Assembly: GCA_024275295.1 (NCBI GenBank)
Contig: JAJRZI010000030.1
Coordinates: 1-53,675 of the forward strand
DNA from: Gammaproteobacteria bacterium
Lineage (GTDB): Bacteria; Pseudomonadota; Gammaproteobacteria; Chromatiales; Chromatiaceae
DNA: 53,675 bases
Reading direction: 5' to 3'
Positions within the stretch are counted from its first letter, which is position 1; each line of letters opens with the position of its first letter. This document shows, one piece after another, positions 40,220 to 50,354 of this stretch. Below the pieces are notes generated by a model. The model was not told where the DNA came from and ran no database searches. It was given only the letters and a program-made list of their open reading frames with translations. The position numbers were made by a program, and so were the translations under genes.

Positions 40220-41305
40220 ATGAATCTTGTACGCAAAATAATCACACTTTGCTTTATTTTTATACTTCCATTGTCAACAGTAATAGCTGATGACAACATG
40301 GATCCTGCACTAAAAAGCAAAGCCAAACGTGCCGCAGACGAGGGGCTGCACTATCTGCGCCAGACACAGGCTGAAGATGGCTCCCGGTCAAAATCTGTTG
40401 GTGTCACCGCACTTGCACTGCGTGCATTTCTGGAAAACCGCAGAGGCTATACGGAAGATGACGGCCCCTTCATCACACGTCCTGTCGCATTCCTGCTCAA
40501 GCATGTCAATGAAGACGGCTCCATCAGCGAGACCAATCATAACCGCAACTACAATACAGCAGTGGCCATTACCGCCCTGCAGGCGACCCACAATCCAAAG
40601 TATGCGGATATCATCCAGAATGGACAAAAATTCCTTAAAGGACTGCAACTGGACAAAGAAGATGGCTATGAACCCAGCCATAAATACTATGGCGGCATCG
40701 GCTATGGCGGTGACGAACGCCCGGATCTCTCCAACATCTACCACGCCCTTGAATCCCTGAAGGCTACCAGCTTTGATGACAAAGACCCCTTATGGGAAAA
40801 AGCCATGACCTTCATCTCCCGCAGCCAAAACAACAGCGAGACCAATGATCAGGGCTGGGCCGGTAATGATGGCGGCTTTGCCTATATGCCAGGTTATAGC
40901 CCGCATGGCGATGCCGTATCCTACGGCAGCATGACCCACGCCGGACTGCTCAGCCTGCTGTTTGCCGGTGCCGACAAAGATGATCCGCGCGTAAAGGCCT
41001 CCTATGAGTGGATCCGCAACAATTACACACTGGATGAAAATCCAGGTGCCAAGAAAAACCAGGGGCTGTTCTATTATTACAATGCATTTGCCAAAAGCAT
41101 GTATGCCTTTGGCGAAGCCAGGATCACCGACGGCAAGGGAGTCACTCACAACTGGCGTAATGACCTGACAAACAAACTACTGAGCATACATGAGAAAGAT
41201 GGCAGCTGGGTAAACAGCGATTCACCACGCTGGTGGGAAGGTGACAAAAACCTCTGCACCGCCTGGGTTGTCATCGCTCTGAATCATGTCATTAAAAAAC
41301 CCTGA
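40220..41305 (+). CDS. Periplasmic prenyltransferase/squalene-cyclase-repeat protein
   Basis: A 361-residue exported protein with a signal peptide (cleavage near VIA-DDN). The mature part looks like an alpha/alpha-toroid of the squalene-cyclase/prenyltransferase repeat type: AADEGLHYLRQTQAEDGSRS, GVTALALRAF, YNTAVAITALQA, QKFLKGLQ and CTAWVVIALNHV, with Gly-rich GGFAYMPGYSPHGDAVSYGSMTHAGLLSLL. The DxDD acid motif of true class II cyclases was not seen, so it may bind rather than cyclise isoprenoids. Similar toroid proteins often sit beside MoxR/DUF58/VWA genes, as here. Confidence 0.8.
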   Translation: MNLVRKIITLCFIFILPLSTVIADDNMDPALKSKAKRAADEGLHYLRQTQAEDGSRSKSVGVTALALRAFLENRRGYTEDDGPFITRPVAFLLKHVNEDGSISETNHNRNYNTAVAITALQATHNPKYADIIQNGQKFLKGLQLDKEDGYEPSHKYYGGIGYGGDERPDLSNIYHALESLKATSFDDKDPLWEKAMTFISRSQNNSETNDQGWAGNDGGFAYMPGYSPHGDAVSYGSMTHAGLLSLLFAGADKDDPRVKASYEWIRNNYTLDENPGAKKNQGLFYYYNAFAKSMYAFGEARITDGKGVTHNWRNDLTNKLLSIHEKDGSWVNSDSPRWWEGDKNLCTAWVVIALNHVIKKP

Positions 41306-41314
41306 GAGGCCTGA

Positions 41315-41336
41315 TTATCTTAAAATGGGAAGATAA
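41315..41336 (+). promoter_or_regulatory. Intercistronic hairpin
   Basis: TTATCTT and AAGATAA form a perfect 7-bp stem in the only sizeable gap (44 bases) of the early operon, just before the GTG start at 41350. It could tune expression of the downstream genes. Confidence 0.4.
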
Positions 41337-41349
41337 ACCACCAACTATA

Positions 41350-42798
41350 GTGAGCCATTTACTCAAACTAACTATTGCCCTGCAGCTGATCTTGATGGCT
41401 GTCAACTCATACGCCATAGAGGATATGGCCGTCAAGATCACCCCTGCCTGGGAAGGGCGCATTCAATCAGGAAACACCACTGAACTAGGCATACAGATCA
41501 TCTCATCCCGGGGTGGTGACTTCAGGCTCACGCTAAAGGGGGGTAACCTCATAACCCATCATGCTGGAACCCTGGAGGCTGACATGCCATTGAGACTCTG
41601 GATTCCGGTACGCCCCGCTTCCAATCAGCCATTAGCCATTGAGATCTATCGTGCGGGAAATCTTGCCTTTCAGCAACAACTCAACTTTATACCCAGCCAG
41701 CAGGGATTCTACGCAACAACCCTGGCTGCACCCTTGCCAGATAGCACTGACAAAAGCCGGCCGAATATCACTTTTGTGCCGGATGAGCTGCCAAGAACAG
41801 ACCAGGGTTATGGCTCAATCCAAACACTGGTACTAACGCCCTCTAATTTAGCCGATCTTGATAAAGCGCAGACATTGGCCCTCAGCAGTTATCTATATGC
41901 ATGCAAAGAACTACTGCTGATCAATGCCAACAACGATCTGCTCAATCAACTACGCCACATTGCCGGCTGCAATGGGCGCGCCATTCATCTGTTTCAGGCA
42001 AAGCCAAAAAACAGGGTTCACTATTCATCACCATCGACGGGAGCGTTACAGGCTTTACTGCATGAGACAAAAAAGCAGAACCCCATCGCCACCCTCTCTC
42101 TCTTCTTCGGCTGCTACCTCGGCATTCTGTTACTGATGCTACGCGCCACTCGCAAACCCGCCCTACTGCTCATCATACCAACACTGGGCACTATCACCCT
42201 GGTTGCAGCTTGGACACTGCAGGAAAACCATACACGCCTGGCAAGTTGGTCTGAAGTAGAGAGCGGCAGTCAACAAGCCAATTTTTCAGCACTGTTGAGT
42301 GTAGAAGGGTTAAATGTTGATCGTTATCATCTACAGTTATCCAGGGCATTGGGGCTACCACAACCATCGAACAACAGAACCATTGAACTGAAATTCAATC
42401 AACACCAACCATCCACTGAGCAACTGACACTCACTACCCAACCGCTTATTCATGATCGGTTTTTGTTTCAGGGGTCGTTTCCCGTTCCATACAAACTCTC
42501 GTTGATTACAGATGAGGCTACGCCTATTGTCATTAATCACGGGGACAAGACTGCCACCGGAGCAATGCTATATTGGCAAGACAAAATCCTCGCTGTACCC
42601 CCTTTAGCACCGGGCAGACAGTGGACGCCAACCAGCACAGATACTATAGAAATATCCAGCACTTTTCATTCAATGATCAGAGCACGTACCATCTCTGATA
42701 GCGCAGCACTTATTCTACCCTTTACACTCAAAGAGGCCGGGTTATTACCTTCGCATGTACAGGAGTCAGGATGGTTACTGATCAGGCCAGCCACATGA
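41350..42798 (+). CDS. Membrane-linked protein of unknown function
   Basis: A 482-residue protein starting at GTG 41350; the ribosome site is weak. A signal peptide (about 5-22, SYA-IE) leads to a beta-rich periplasmic part (about 25-225), two membrane segments (about 240-256 and 262-280), and a second beta-rich periplasmic part (about 290-470). No family was recognised. Similar topology is seen in unnamed proteins encoded before MoxR/VWA modules, but the link is only by context. The stop overlaps the next start. Confidence 0.65.
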   Translation: MSHLLKLTIALQLILMAVNSYAIEDMAVKITPAWEGRIQSGNTTELGIQIISSRGGDFRLTLKGGNLITHHAGTLEADMPLRLWIPVRPASNQPLAIEIYRAGNLAFQQQLNFIPSQQGFYATTLAAPLPDSTDKSRPNITFVPDELPRTDQGYGSIQTLVLTPSNLADLDKAQTLALSSYLYACKELLLINANNDLLNQLRHIAGCNGRAIHLFQAKPKNRVHYSSPSTGALQALLHETKKQNPIATLSLFFGCYLGILLLMLRATRKPALLLIIPTLGTITLVAAWTLQENHTRLASWSEVESGSQQANFSALLSVEGLNVDRYHLQLSRALGLPQPSNNRTIELKFNQHQPSTEQLTLTTQPLIHDRFLFQGSFPVPYKLSLITDEATPIVINHGDKTATGAMLYWQDKILAVPPLAPGRQWTPTSTDTIEISSTFHSMIRARTISDSAALILPFTLKEAGLLPSHVQESGWLLIRPAT

Positions 42799-43271
42799 GA
42801 GAGCTTCAGCATAGTGTTTGGGCAGGGGTGGCCTATACCTTGCCACTCCTGATCTGGAGTCTACTCCAGTTGCAAAACGTGGTAGGGAGTGAGTCCACCT
42901 TAAATACATTGCAGAGCAGCATCAGCGTTGCAGTTATCATCCAGGCCATTGTTGTCTCTCTGTATATACCTCGGCTGCAGGGCAACGCCACATCAGGTGA
43001 AACCCTCTCCGCCATTCTGATGCTGATCAGCATACCCTGGCCATTTTTTGCATTGGCCTGGTTGGTGGGCGCCATCACTATCAACACTATCTCTGTCTCT
43101 CAAGGCGGTCTTATTTTATATGCGCTGCTACTGTTCGCTGCAACCCGGGCTTTGATTCACATCAATCTTCAAAGCACCAACAAAAATCTTGTGCTCTCCG
43201 GACTTCAGTTGACTGCCATCACTCTTGTCATCCTCTTTCCATCGGAATGGATAATGGAGGCTGGATTGTGA
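42795..43271 (+). CDS. Small multipass membrane protein
   Basis: About 158 residues from ATG 42795, which overlaps the previous stop as ATGA; the frame is open to 42771. Four to five hydrophobic segments fill nearly the whole length (about 10-30, 40-60, 75-100, 105-120, 133-150). No family was recognised. Tight coupling on both sides suggests it acts with its neighbours. Confidence 0.65.
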   Translation: MRELQHSVWAGVAYTLPLLIWSLLQLQNVVGSESTLNTLQSSISVAVIIQAIVVSLYIPRLQGNATSGETLSAILMLISIPWPFFALAWLVGAITINTISVSQGGLILYALLLFAATRALIHINLQSTNKNLVLSGLQLTAITLVILFPSEWIMEAGL

Positions 43272-44431
43272 ACGCCTATAACGAAGCCAGTCTGACGCAA
43301 CTTATACGCCAAACCAGAAATCACCTCTGGAAGGAATCACTGCTGCACAGCATAAATACCAGCCTTTGGATATCCGCCACACTGGTGATAATAACAGGTA
43401 TTGGACACCTTTTTTTGGCATGGCCAAATATGCATCAGGCTGGACTTGTTATGGCCTTGCTTCCGCCACTGCTAGCGTTTCTATTTTGTCTACTGTTTCA
43501 GAGACCCGGTATGGAAGCAGCATCCCGCACTGCCGATAGATGGTTTAATGCCGATTCACTGTTACTGTCGGCCTGGGATCTTATACAGCACCCCACTCCC
43601 CACTCTGCCACTGGCCAACTGGTTATAAGGCGGGCACTGAAAAAAACATCCACTTGGCAATCACAGATTAAAACACATTCTGCGATGGTATTTCCCCGTT
43701 CGTCAGCTCTGGCTGCTACAGGCATGCTGATTGGAGCAACCTTGCTGTCACTACCTGGCGGAACACAACAGCTGCAAGACCAATCCAACACTCAATTTGC
43801 CAGCGCAAAACCGATTGAAACAGCAAACCCATTGGCCGATATCGCCCGCTCTTTTAGCCAGCCATCCAAGCCGATACCAGACTTAAATGCAGCGACAAAA
43901 AACAATAATGCCAATGCTGTCACCATGGATACCATGCCCCGGAACAGCGCAGGCAAAAAGGAGGAATCAACGTCCGCTCCAGAGACAGAGCAGCAGGCCC
44001 ATCATCCCTTGCCATCAACTGACCGGATCTCAGCAGCAAATCAGATCGACAGGGATGGAGGCACACCAATAGGAACGCCATCGCACTCCAGCAGTCAACC
44101 ACACAAAGCAGACAAGCAAAAACATGATATAGCAGGGAGTACCAAGGCCATTGAAGGTATCCAGCAAACATACGACAAGGCTGGCACTTTGGCTGTCTCA
44201 ACCATCCAAATTAAACGCCGTGCCGATGCTGATGACAGCCGTTATTCCACTCACCACCAAGGGGCACCACTTGCCGATTTTAATCTTCCAACACAACCAA
44301 GCGCAGCAGGAAGAGCCGTAGTCGCTGCCGAGATTGGGAACACCCCTCTCTATCCAGGGCATTTCAACCTATCTCAGCAACACCTCATCGCACAGTACTT
44401 TCAAAATCTGCATTCAGGAGCAGAGAAATGA
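43268..44431 (+). CDS. Membrane protein with Pro/Ser/His-rich linker, unknown function
   Basis: About 387 residues from GTG 43268, chosen because GGAGG lies 7 bases upstream and the start overlaps the previous stop as GTGA; an ATG at 43247 would sit before that ribosome site. Two membrane helices (about 30-80) and a third segment near 150-165 are followed by a long low-complexity, charged linker (about 190-300) and a small C-terminal region with HFNLSQQHLIAQYFQNL. The layout recalls large unnamed proteins found beside MoxR genes. No catalytic motif was seen. It overlaps the MoxR gene by 4 bases. Confidence 0.65.
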   Translation: MNAYNEASLTQLIRQTRNHLWKESLLHSINTSLWISATLVIITGIGHLFLAWPNMHQAGLVMALLPPLLAFLFCLLFQRPGMEAASRTADRWFNADSLLLSAWDLIQHPTPHSATGQLVIRRALKKTSTWQSQIKTHSAMVFPRSSALAATGMLIGATLLSLPGGTQQLQDQSNTQFASAKPIETANPLADIARSFSQPSKPIPDLNAATKNNNANAVTMDTMPRNSAGKKEESTSAPETEQQAHHPLPSTDRISAANQIDRDGGTPIGTPSHSSSQPHKADKQKHDIAGSTKAIEGIQQTYDKAGTLAVSTIQIKRRADADDSRYSTHHQGAPLADFNLPTQPSAAGRAVVAAEIGNTPLYPGHFNLSQQHLIAQYFQNLHSGAEK

Positions 44432-45432
44432 CAGCAGAGCCTCATTCAATTGAGACAGAGTTCAAAACCGCCCAGCAGGATTTCATCCAACTGCAAACGG
44501 CATTAGAGGCAACCATTGTAGGCCAGCAACAGCTTATTACAGAACTGCTGGCTGCCATATTCGCAGGCGGCCACGTTCTGCTTGAAGGCCTGCCTGGATT
44601 AGGCAAGACCCATCTGGCAAAGGCCCTGGCCACCGCTATGGGGATGAACCTGGGTCGCATCCAGTGTACCCCGGATCTGATGCCCGCTGACATCACCGGC
44701 AGTGAACTCCTGCTGCAAAATGAGGCTGGAGGACAACAATTCGAATTTCGCCGTGGCCCCATATTTTCCAGTATGGTGCTGGTGGACGAGATCAACCGCG
44801 CCACCCCAAAAACCCAGGCGGCACTGCTTGAGGCCATGCAGGAGGGCCAGGTAACCCAGGCAGGTCAACGCCATCTCCTGCCCTCTCCCTTCTGGGTGTT
44901 GGCAACTCAAAACCCGATTGAGATCGAGGGCACCTACCCCCTGCCGGAGGCACAGCTGGATCGTTTTCTTGCCAAGATCAATATCCACTACCCCGATGCT
45001 GACGCCCTGCTCAGGATGATCGACATCTCACTGGATGATGAGCCTGCTGAACATATAGGCGTCATACTTCAGCCGGAGAGGGTGCAGCAGATTATGGCAC
45101 TCATCCAGCAGTTGGTGATTGCCACACCACTCAAGCAGGCTGCCGTCGACCTGATTCTGGCCACACACCCAACACCAGGGGGCAGCCCCTCTTCAACTGC
45201 CAGACACTTCCGATACGGTGCAAGCCCCAGGGGGTTGCAGGCGCTGCTACGCATGGCCAGGGTTCACGCCTTTATCCATGGTCGCGCCCATCTGGCGCTT
45301 GAAGATATTCGTCAGGCAGCCATTCCCGCACTTAGGCACAGAGTCTTGTTAAACATTGAGAGTGAGCTTGATGGTGTGGATATAGACAGTGTATTAACAG
45401 AACTCATCAATCAATGGGAACACCAGCAGTAG
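44428..45432 (+). CDS. MoxR-family AAA+ ATPase
   Basis: A 334-residue cytoplasmic AAA+ ATPase of the MoxR branch, thought to act as a chaperone that inserts metals or helps assemble complexes together with VWA proteins. Walker A is GLPGLGKT at 54-61, Walker B LVDEINRA near 115, sensor 1 near ATQNPIE, and the C-terminal lid domain follows from about 215. It is followed by DUF58 and VWA proteins, the normal partner set. The last bases overlap the DUF58 start. Confidence 0.95.
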   Translation: MTAEPHSIETEFKTAQQDFIQLQTALEATIVGQQQLITELLAAIFAGGHVLLEGLPGLGKTHLAKALATAMGMNLGRIQCTPDLMPADITGSELLLQNEAGGQQFEFRRGPIFSSMVLVDEINRATPKTQAALLEAMQEGQVTQAGQRHLLPSPFWVLATQNPIEIEGTYPLPEAQLDRFLAKINIHYPDADALLRMIDISLDDEPAEHIGVILQPERVQQIMALIQQLVIATPLKQAAVDLILATHPTPGGSPSSTARHFRYGASPRGLQALLRMARVHAFIHGRAHLALEDIRQAAIPALRHRVLLNIESELDGVDIDSVLTELINQWEHQQ

Positions 45433-46325
45433 CTCACCCGCTCAGGGCACTCAATCAAGCCGAACTGATTCGCCTGGCGAGGGTCGCTGATCGTCTCCTT
45501 TCCGGGCGCCCCAAGATCACCCCCGGCAATCGACCACACAAGCTGCGGGCGGGGCACGGCATTGAGTTTCTCGATCACCGGGCATTTATGCCTGGCGATA
45601 ACCCGCGCGATATCGATTGGCGTGCAACAGCACGTAGCCGTAACCCACAAATCCGCCGGTTTCGTAATGAGACATCATCCGACTGGTTTATCTGCCTGGA
45701 CCGCAGTGCATCAATGAGCCTGGGCAATGGCAGGAAATGGGCACTCGCCGTGCAACTTACCGCTGCCCTCGCCTATCTGCTGATACACTTGGACAATCGG
45801 GTCGGCCTGCTCACCTTCAGTGATCGTGTCGATGGATTCAAACCACTGGGGCGCGGCCATCATGCCTACGCTGCACTGTTGCGTCTACTGGAGTCAACCC
45901 ACCCCAGAACATCAGGGGGCGGCACGCTGCTCAACGGCTGCGCATCACAGTTGCAAAGCGGCAGCCAGATCATTGTCATCAGCGACTTTCTGACCGCTGA
46001 CAGTCTACAACCTGGACTCAAACTTCTTGCAGGAATCGGAGAGGATCTGCATGCAGTGCAGGTACTGGACGAGAATGAAACCCTGCTCCCACAATCCGGG
46101 GCTTTATCTTTGCGTGACATTGAAACCAATGAAAAGATCAGCATCCACCCCACAGCAGAGGTTCAGAAACAGGCGGAACAGCAGTTAGCCAACCTCATCA
46201 AAAACCTGCAACTGCATTGTCAAAAGCACCAGATTGCCTTTACCTCCTGCACCACCGCAGATAACTGGAAGAGCATTCTGCTTGAACACCTGACATCATT
46301 GGGGCTGTTCAATGCCAAGCCTTGA
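45414..46325 (+). CDS. DUF58 protein with VWA-like MIDAS
   Basis: A 303-residue protein of the DUF58 family, regular partner of MoxR. The DUF58 core shows GHGIEFLDHRAFMPGDNPRDIDWRATAR, and a VWA-like domain follows with the MIDAS sequence DRSAS near 96-100 and a later ISDF strand. No membrane segment is present, unlike some DUF58 proteins, so it is probably cytoplasmic. Its start lies inside the end of moxR and its stop overlaps the next gene. Confidence 0.9.
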   Translation: MGTPAVAHPLRALNQAELIRLARVADRLLSGRPKITPGNRPHKLRAGHGIEFLDHRAFMPGDNPRDIDWRATARSRNPQIRRFRNETSSDWFICLDRSASMSLGNGRKWALAVQLTAALAYLLIHLDNRVGLLTFSDRVDGFKPLGRGHHAYAALLRLLESTHPRTSGGGTLLNGCASQLQSGSQIIVISDFLTADSLQPGLKLLAGIGEDLHAVQVLDENETLLPQSGALSLRDIETNEKISIHPTAEVQKQAEQQLANLIKNLQLHCQKHQIAFTSCTTADNWKSILLEHLTSLGLFNAKP

Positions 46326-47874
46326 GTCACCGCTTTGGCTGCTTGGACTGCTTGCTGTTCCATTGGTGTGGTGGATACACAGGTTCCGCAATCAGGGGGT
46401 TGACCTGCCCGTCTCCACCGTTGTTTTATGGCGAAACATTAGCTGCCCGGAAAGCAGAGGCCATAGGCTGACCACAGCCGATCCACTCTGGCGACAGCGG
46501 GCAATCATCATCACCGCTATCGCGCTTGCCCTCACTGCACCTGCCTGGGATTCACTGTCCAACCGTACAGTTGATGCCTGGTTCGATCATTCACTGAGTA
46601 TGCATACAGTTGAAGAGAGCGGGACACGCATTGAACTGGGAATCCAGCAGCTGCTCAATACGCTCGATGCAGAGGGGATAAGCCAGGCCACAATTCACTC
46701 TCTGCAGGATCATTCCCGCAGCCTGCAATTCAAGTCTCAAACCGCCATACAAAACAGAGAGGCACTTCAGGCATGGTTAAGTGCCGCCCCCCAAACAATC
46801 TCCAGACCACTGCCAGGCCCAACCCTGCCTGAGCATGAAACCTGGCTGGTAACCGATGGTGCCGACAACAGGCTGCAGGGTTGGGTAAACAGCACCGGAG
46901 TACAGCAAATTATTCAGGTTGGCAGCACGACAGAGAATGCAGCGCTCACACGGCTCTCTGTTCGTCCTTCACTGACTCAAGTGGGTTTTACAGGCATCGC
47001 CAGCATCTCAAATCAAGGGCAAAAAAACGCCACCCGATGGCTACAAATCCGCACACAGGAAAAGGTACTGGGCAGATGGTCACTCACCCTTCAACCCGGT
47101 GAAACAAGGCTCCACACTTTCACTGCTCCACTCAATACCCGCCTGATTGAAGCCACACTACTCCAACCGAAGGGCATTACAGGGGATGCCCTTGCAAGTG
47201 ATGATAGCCTCTCCCTCTCTATCCCGGGCACCGAGGTAGCACTCACCGGAAACTGTGGCAGACCCATGCAATCACTCTTGCAGGCACTTCCCGATATCAG
47301 ACTCACTGCCACCGCCTCAACATCTTCAGCACTCACTATCGTATGTGCCAGGGAACAGCCATTAACACAGGGCACCACGATCTGGTTCCACACCGGGGGG
47401 CAGACCCAACAGGTCAGCAAACCTCCTTTCTGGAAACCATCCGCACAACGGCTCAGCCAGCTTAGCCTGCAGCCGGTACAACTCCTTGCCAGCGACGCTC
47501 AAACACCCGCAGTGGGACAGCCACTACTGACTGCAGATGGGACAACGCTGATCTCTTTCCAATCAACACCCAACCGCTTGATGGAAGTTCGCCTGGATAT
47601 CACTGCACCGCAGCTTACAGAGCACCCAGCATTTCCAGCCCTGGTGACTGGACTCATGGAATTTATGCTGGAGCACAATCTCCCGGGTCGCATCCATACC
47701 GTTCAGCACACACTGCAGGAGACGCAAATCACACCCAGGCCACTTCAGATCAACAACAGCATCCGCCCCAATAACCACAGCACGGTGACTTTGGATCTGA
47801 CAAATTGGTTCATCATTGCCGCTCTGATCCTCCTATTGTTCGATCTTATCCGCAGCAGAGGGATCAGCACGTGA
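46312..47874 (+). CDS. BatA-like membrane protein with VWA-type MIDAS
   Basis: A 520-residue protein with the N-terminal double-helix domain typical of BatA/aerotolerance proteins (LWLLGLLAVPLVWWIHRFR at about 6-24 and a second helix near 62-80). A short domain follows with the MIDAS-like DHSLS near 90 and a later LVTDGADN strand. The rest is beta-rich and periplasmic, and a C-terminal helix (about 497-512) returns to the membrane. Bat proteins work with MoxR ATPases. The VWA part looks shortened compared with BatA or BatB. Confidence 0.8.
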   Translation: MPSLESPLWLLGLLAVPLVWWIHRFRNQGVDLPVSTVVLWRNISCPESRGHRLTTADPLWRQRAIIITAIALALTAPAWDSLSNRTVDAWFDHSLSMHTVEESGTRIELGIQQLLNTLDAEGISQATIHSLQDHSRSLQFKSQTAIQNREALQAWLSAAPQTISRPLPGPTLPEHETWLVTDGADNRLQGWVNSTGVQQIIQVGSTTENAALTRLSVRPSLTQVGFTGIASISNQGQKNATRWLQIRTQEKVLGRWSLTLQPGETRLHTFTAPLNTRLIEATLLQPKGITGDALASDDSLSLSIPGTEVALTGNCGRPMQSLLQALPDIRLTATASTSSALTIVCAREQPLTQGTTIWFHTGGQTQQVSKPPFWKPSAQRLSQLSLQPVQLLASDAQTPAVGQPLLTADGTTLISFQSTPNRLMEVRLDITAPQLTEHPAFPALVTGLMEFMLEHNLPGRIHTVQHTLQETQITPRPLQINNSIRPNNHSTVTLDLTNWFIIAALILLLFDLIRSRGIST

Positions 47875-50354
47875 GCTTAAGGATCGCCAGTAGCGGACGA
47901 ATGCTTGCGCTGACCCTTTTGATTGCGGCGTTATGGAATCCGGTTATGCACTGGGGCCGGCCCGCTATCGACCTGATCCTGCTATCAGATAACTCCAGCA
48001 GTATGGAGCGCCATTTCTCCAACCGGATCTGGCGACAGGTTACTGCCCAGGCGCAACAGCTACCCCAAGGCAGCCGCTTTAGCCTGGTACGTTTTGGGGG
48101 CAATAACGTGACAGAGATCAGACCTGTAAATATAGACAGCCCTCAGTTTCAGCAACTCCTGGAGAGGCCACAACCACCACGCACCCAGAGGCTTGAGCAG
48201 AGTCAGACCAATATTGCACAGGCCCTGCAGAGTACATTACTCACACTCAGCCCTTCACGACCGGCACGTATTATTTTGGCCACAGATGGCAAGGAGACCG
48301 CAGGCGACATTAAGCAGACATTGGGGGACTTTAAAAAAAACTCACCCCCTGTTTTCTGGGCCAAACCGGAAAAGACCGCTACTAGAGGCGACGCCTTTAT
48401 CCGCTCATTACAGATGCCCAGCCAGGCTGCTCCCGGACAACTTATCCCCATCACAGCAGAGCTGGAGACAACCTCAAACACAACAGCTGAACTGCTGCTT
48501 CAGGTGAATGGCGAGGATCACCTGCGCAAACAGATCAGACTCACCCCGGATGCGCCACACCTGTTTCAACATCAACTTGCACTACCCCAGGCAGGCGAGT
48601 ATCAAATTAAGCTCAGCATCATTGCCCCAGATGACCCTGAACCGCGCAACAACCAGTGCACCGGAATCATTCAGGTTTCAGGTCTTGCCTCAGTGCTCTA
48701 TATCGGAGATGAAAACTCGCCCATTGTTGCCAGTCTTCAAACGGGTGGATGGCGGGTCAGATCGATTGCGCCAGCACACTTTAATCCTGCCCTGCTGGGG
48801 GGAAGTGATGTCATTATTCTGGATGACATTGATAGTCAGGCATTGACAGATGAGGCCTGGCGCCAGATTGGAACCCGTGTGCAAAAGCAGGGCACCGGCC
48901 TTATCGTACTCGGAGGCGCACACTCTTTTGGCGGTGGAGGGTATCGCAACAGCATCATTGAACAGGCGCTTCCAGTGACCGCAGAGTCACGTGAGCCACT
49001 GCCACCAGCCGCAATTATCTTTCTCGTGGATAAATCCGGCAGCATGGATCGCACAACGGAGAGCAGCACACTCAACAGAATGGCCATTGCCCGCCGTGCC
49101 GTGCTGGATTCGGTGGAACTCCTGGCCGAAGGTGATCAGGCCGGATTGGTTACCTTTGATATTGAATCGCAGTTGCGCATACCACTGGCTCGGCATCCTG
49201 ATATCTCAAACCGTTTCAGGCAGGCCTTTACCTTTACACCAAACGGCGGAACACGTCTGGCGTCTGCACTCTCTCAAGCCATAACATTGCTAGAAGAGCA
49301 TCAGACAGCACAACGTATCATCATACTGGTCACCGATGGTTTTATTGAAGAGAGCACAGCATTCAATGCCATTGCTGAACAGCTCTCCGCAGCAAATATC
49401 GATCTCATCGCCCTGGCCATTGGCAGGCAAACAGAAACAGCCATCTTGCAACATCTTACCTCTATCAATCAAGGATTGTTTCTGCCCGTTAAGGAGATCG
49501 CCTATCTTCCCCAGCTGATGCGCGGTGAGGTTTTAAAGCGCCGTTCAGCCATACAGAAGGGGCCAATTCAACCCTTGGTAAAAAACCCTCTTCCATTTTT
49601 GATGGAAGAACGGATCCAGTGGCCAGCACTGGATAGCTATATGGTCACAAAAGAGCGTGATCATGCACAGGTATATCTCACCTCGGCAGAGGGCGATCCT
49701 CTGCTTGCCAGCCACTTTTTTGGGGCCGGCAGGGTGACCGCCCTCCCCAGTGGCCTTGGTGACTGGGCAAGAAATTGGCATCAATGGCATTACTGGGGAC
49801 GTTTTCTGGGTGAACTGGTGGAGTGGAGCAGCAGCCACCATGCCAATCCAATTCTGCATATTGAACACCGGATTATTCAGAGCAATATAGAACTCCAGAT
49901 AGATGCCGCATCCAATAGCATGGATTGGCAACATGACCCACAGCTTACCATTCAGGTGCTTGACCCAGCTGGCCGGACAACCAGACTACAGGCAGATCTG
50001 GTCGCACCAGGACGCTATCAGGTTACCTTCCCCACCCATATTGCAGGGCGCTATAGCACTGTGGCACAACAAGGTGACCAACTTGCTCAGCATAGTTTTA
50101 TTTACCAACCACTTGCTGAATACGCGCCTTCCACTCTATCTGTCACCCGCATGGATAGTGCTGTGCAATCCGGCGTGCTCATACCCTGGCGACCAGAGGC
50201 CATTCAGTCCAGCCTGGAGCAGGAAAAAAGCAGACACTCCTTGCGCTCACTCCTGCTTGCCTTGGCACTTTTTATCTATCTGGTAACCCTCTTTCTGGAA
50301 CGCAATATTCATCTCCCATTTCTGAGGCATGGCAATGCGACAAAACAACAATAA
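47871..50354 (+). CDS. Dual VWA / glutamine-amidotransferase-like membrane protein
   Basis: About 827 residues from GTG 47871, which overlaps the previous stop as GTGA; the frame is open to 47805. Membrane helix at about 10-25; first VWA with MIDAS DNSSS at Asp40; a beta-sandwich (about 185-280); a class-I GATase-like domain (about 285-375) with VLYIGDEN, DVIILDDID and LGGAHSFGGGGY; a second VWA with MIDAS DKSGS at Asp387; a further beta region; and a C-terminal helix near 795-815. The GATase-like domain lacks a clear catalytic Cys, so it is probably structural. Confidence 0.88.
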   Translation: MSLRIASSGRMLALTLLIAALWNPVMHWGRPAIDLILLSDNSSSMERHFSNRIWRQVTAQAQQLPQGSRFSLVRFGGNNVTEIRPVNIDSPQFQQLLERPQPPRTQRLEQSQTNIAQALQSTLLTLSPSRPARIILATDGKETAGDIKQTLGDFKKNSPPVFWAKPEKTATRGDAFIRSLQMPSQAAPGQLIPITAELETTSNTTAELLLQVNGEDHLRKQIRLTPDAPHLFQHQLALPQAGEYQIKLSIIAPDDPEPRNNQCTGIIQVSGLASVLYIGDENSPIVASLQTGGWRVRSIAPAHFNPALLGGSDVIILDDIDSQALTDEAWRQIGTRVQKQGTGLIVLGGAHSFGGGGYRNSIIEQALPVTAESREPLPPAAIIFLVDKSGSMDRTTESSTLNRMAIARRAVLDSVELLAEGDQAGLVTFDIESQLRIPLARHPDISNRFRQAFTFTPNGGTRLASALSQAITLLEEHQTAQRIIILVTDGFIEESTAFNAIAEQLSAANIDLIALAIGRQTETAILQHLTSINQGLFLPVKEIAYLPQLMRGEVLKRRSAIQKGPIQPLVKNPLPFLMEERIQWPALDSYMVTKERDHAQVYLTSAEGDPLLASHFFGAGRVTALPSGLGDWARNWHQWHYWGRFLGELVEWSSSHHANPILHIEHRIIQSNIELQIDAASNSMDWQHDPQLTIQVLDPAGRTTRLQADLVAPGRYQVTFPTHIAGRYSTVAQQGDQLAQHSFIYQPLAEYAPSTLSVTRMDSAVQSGVLIPWRPEAIQSSLEQEKSRHSLRSLLLALALFIYLVTLFLERNIHLPFLRHGNATKQQ

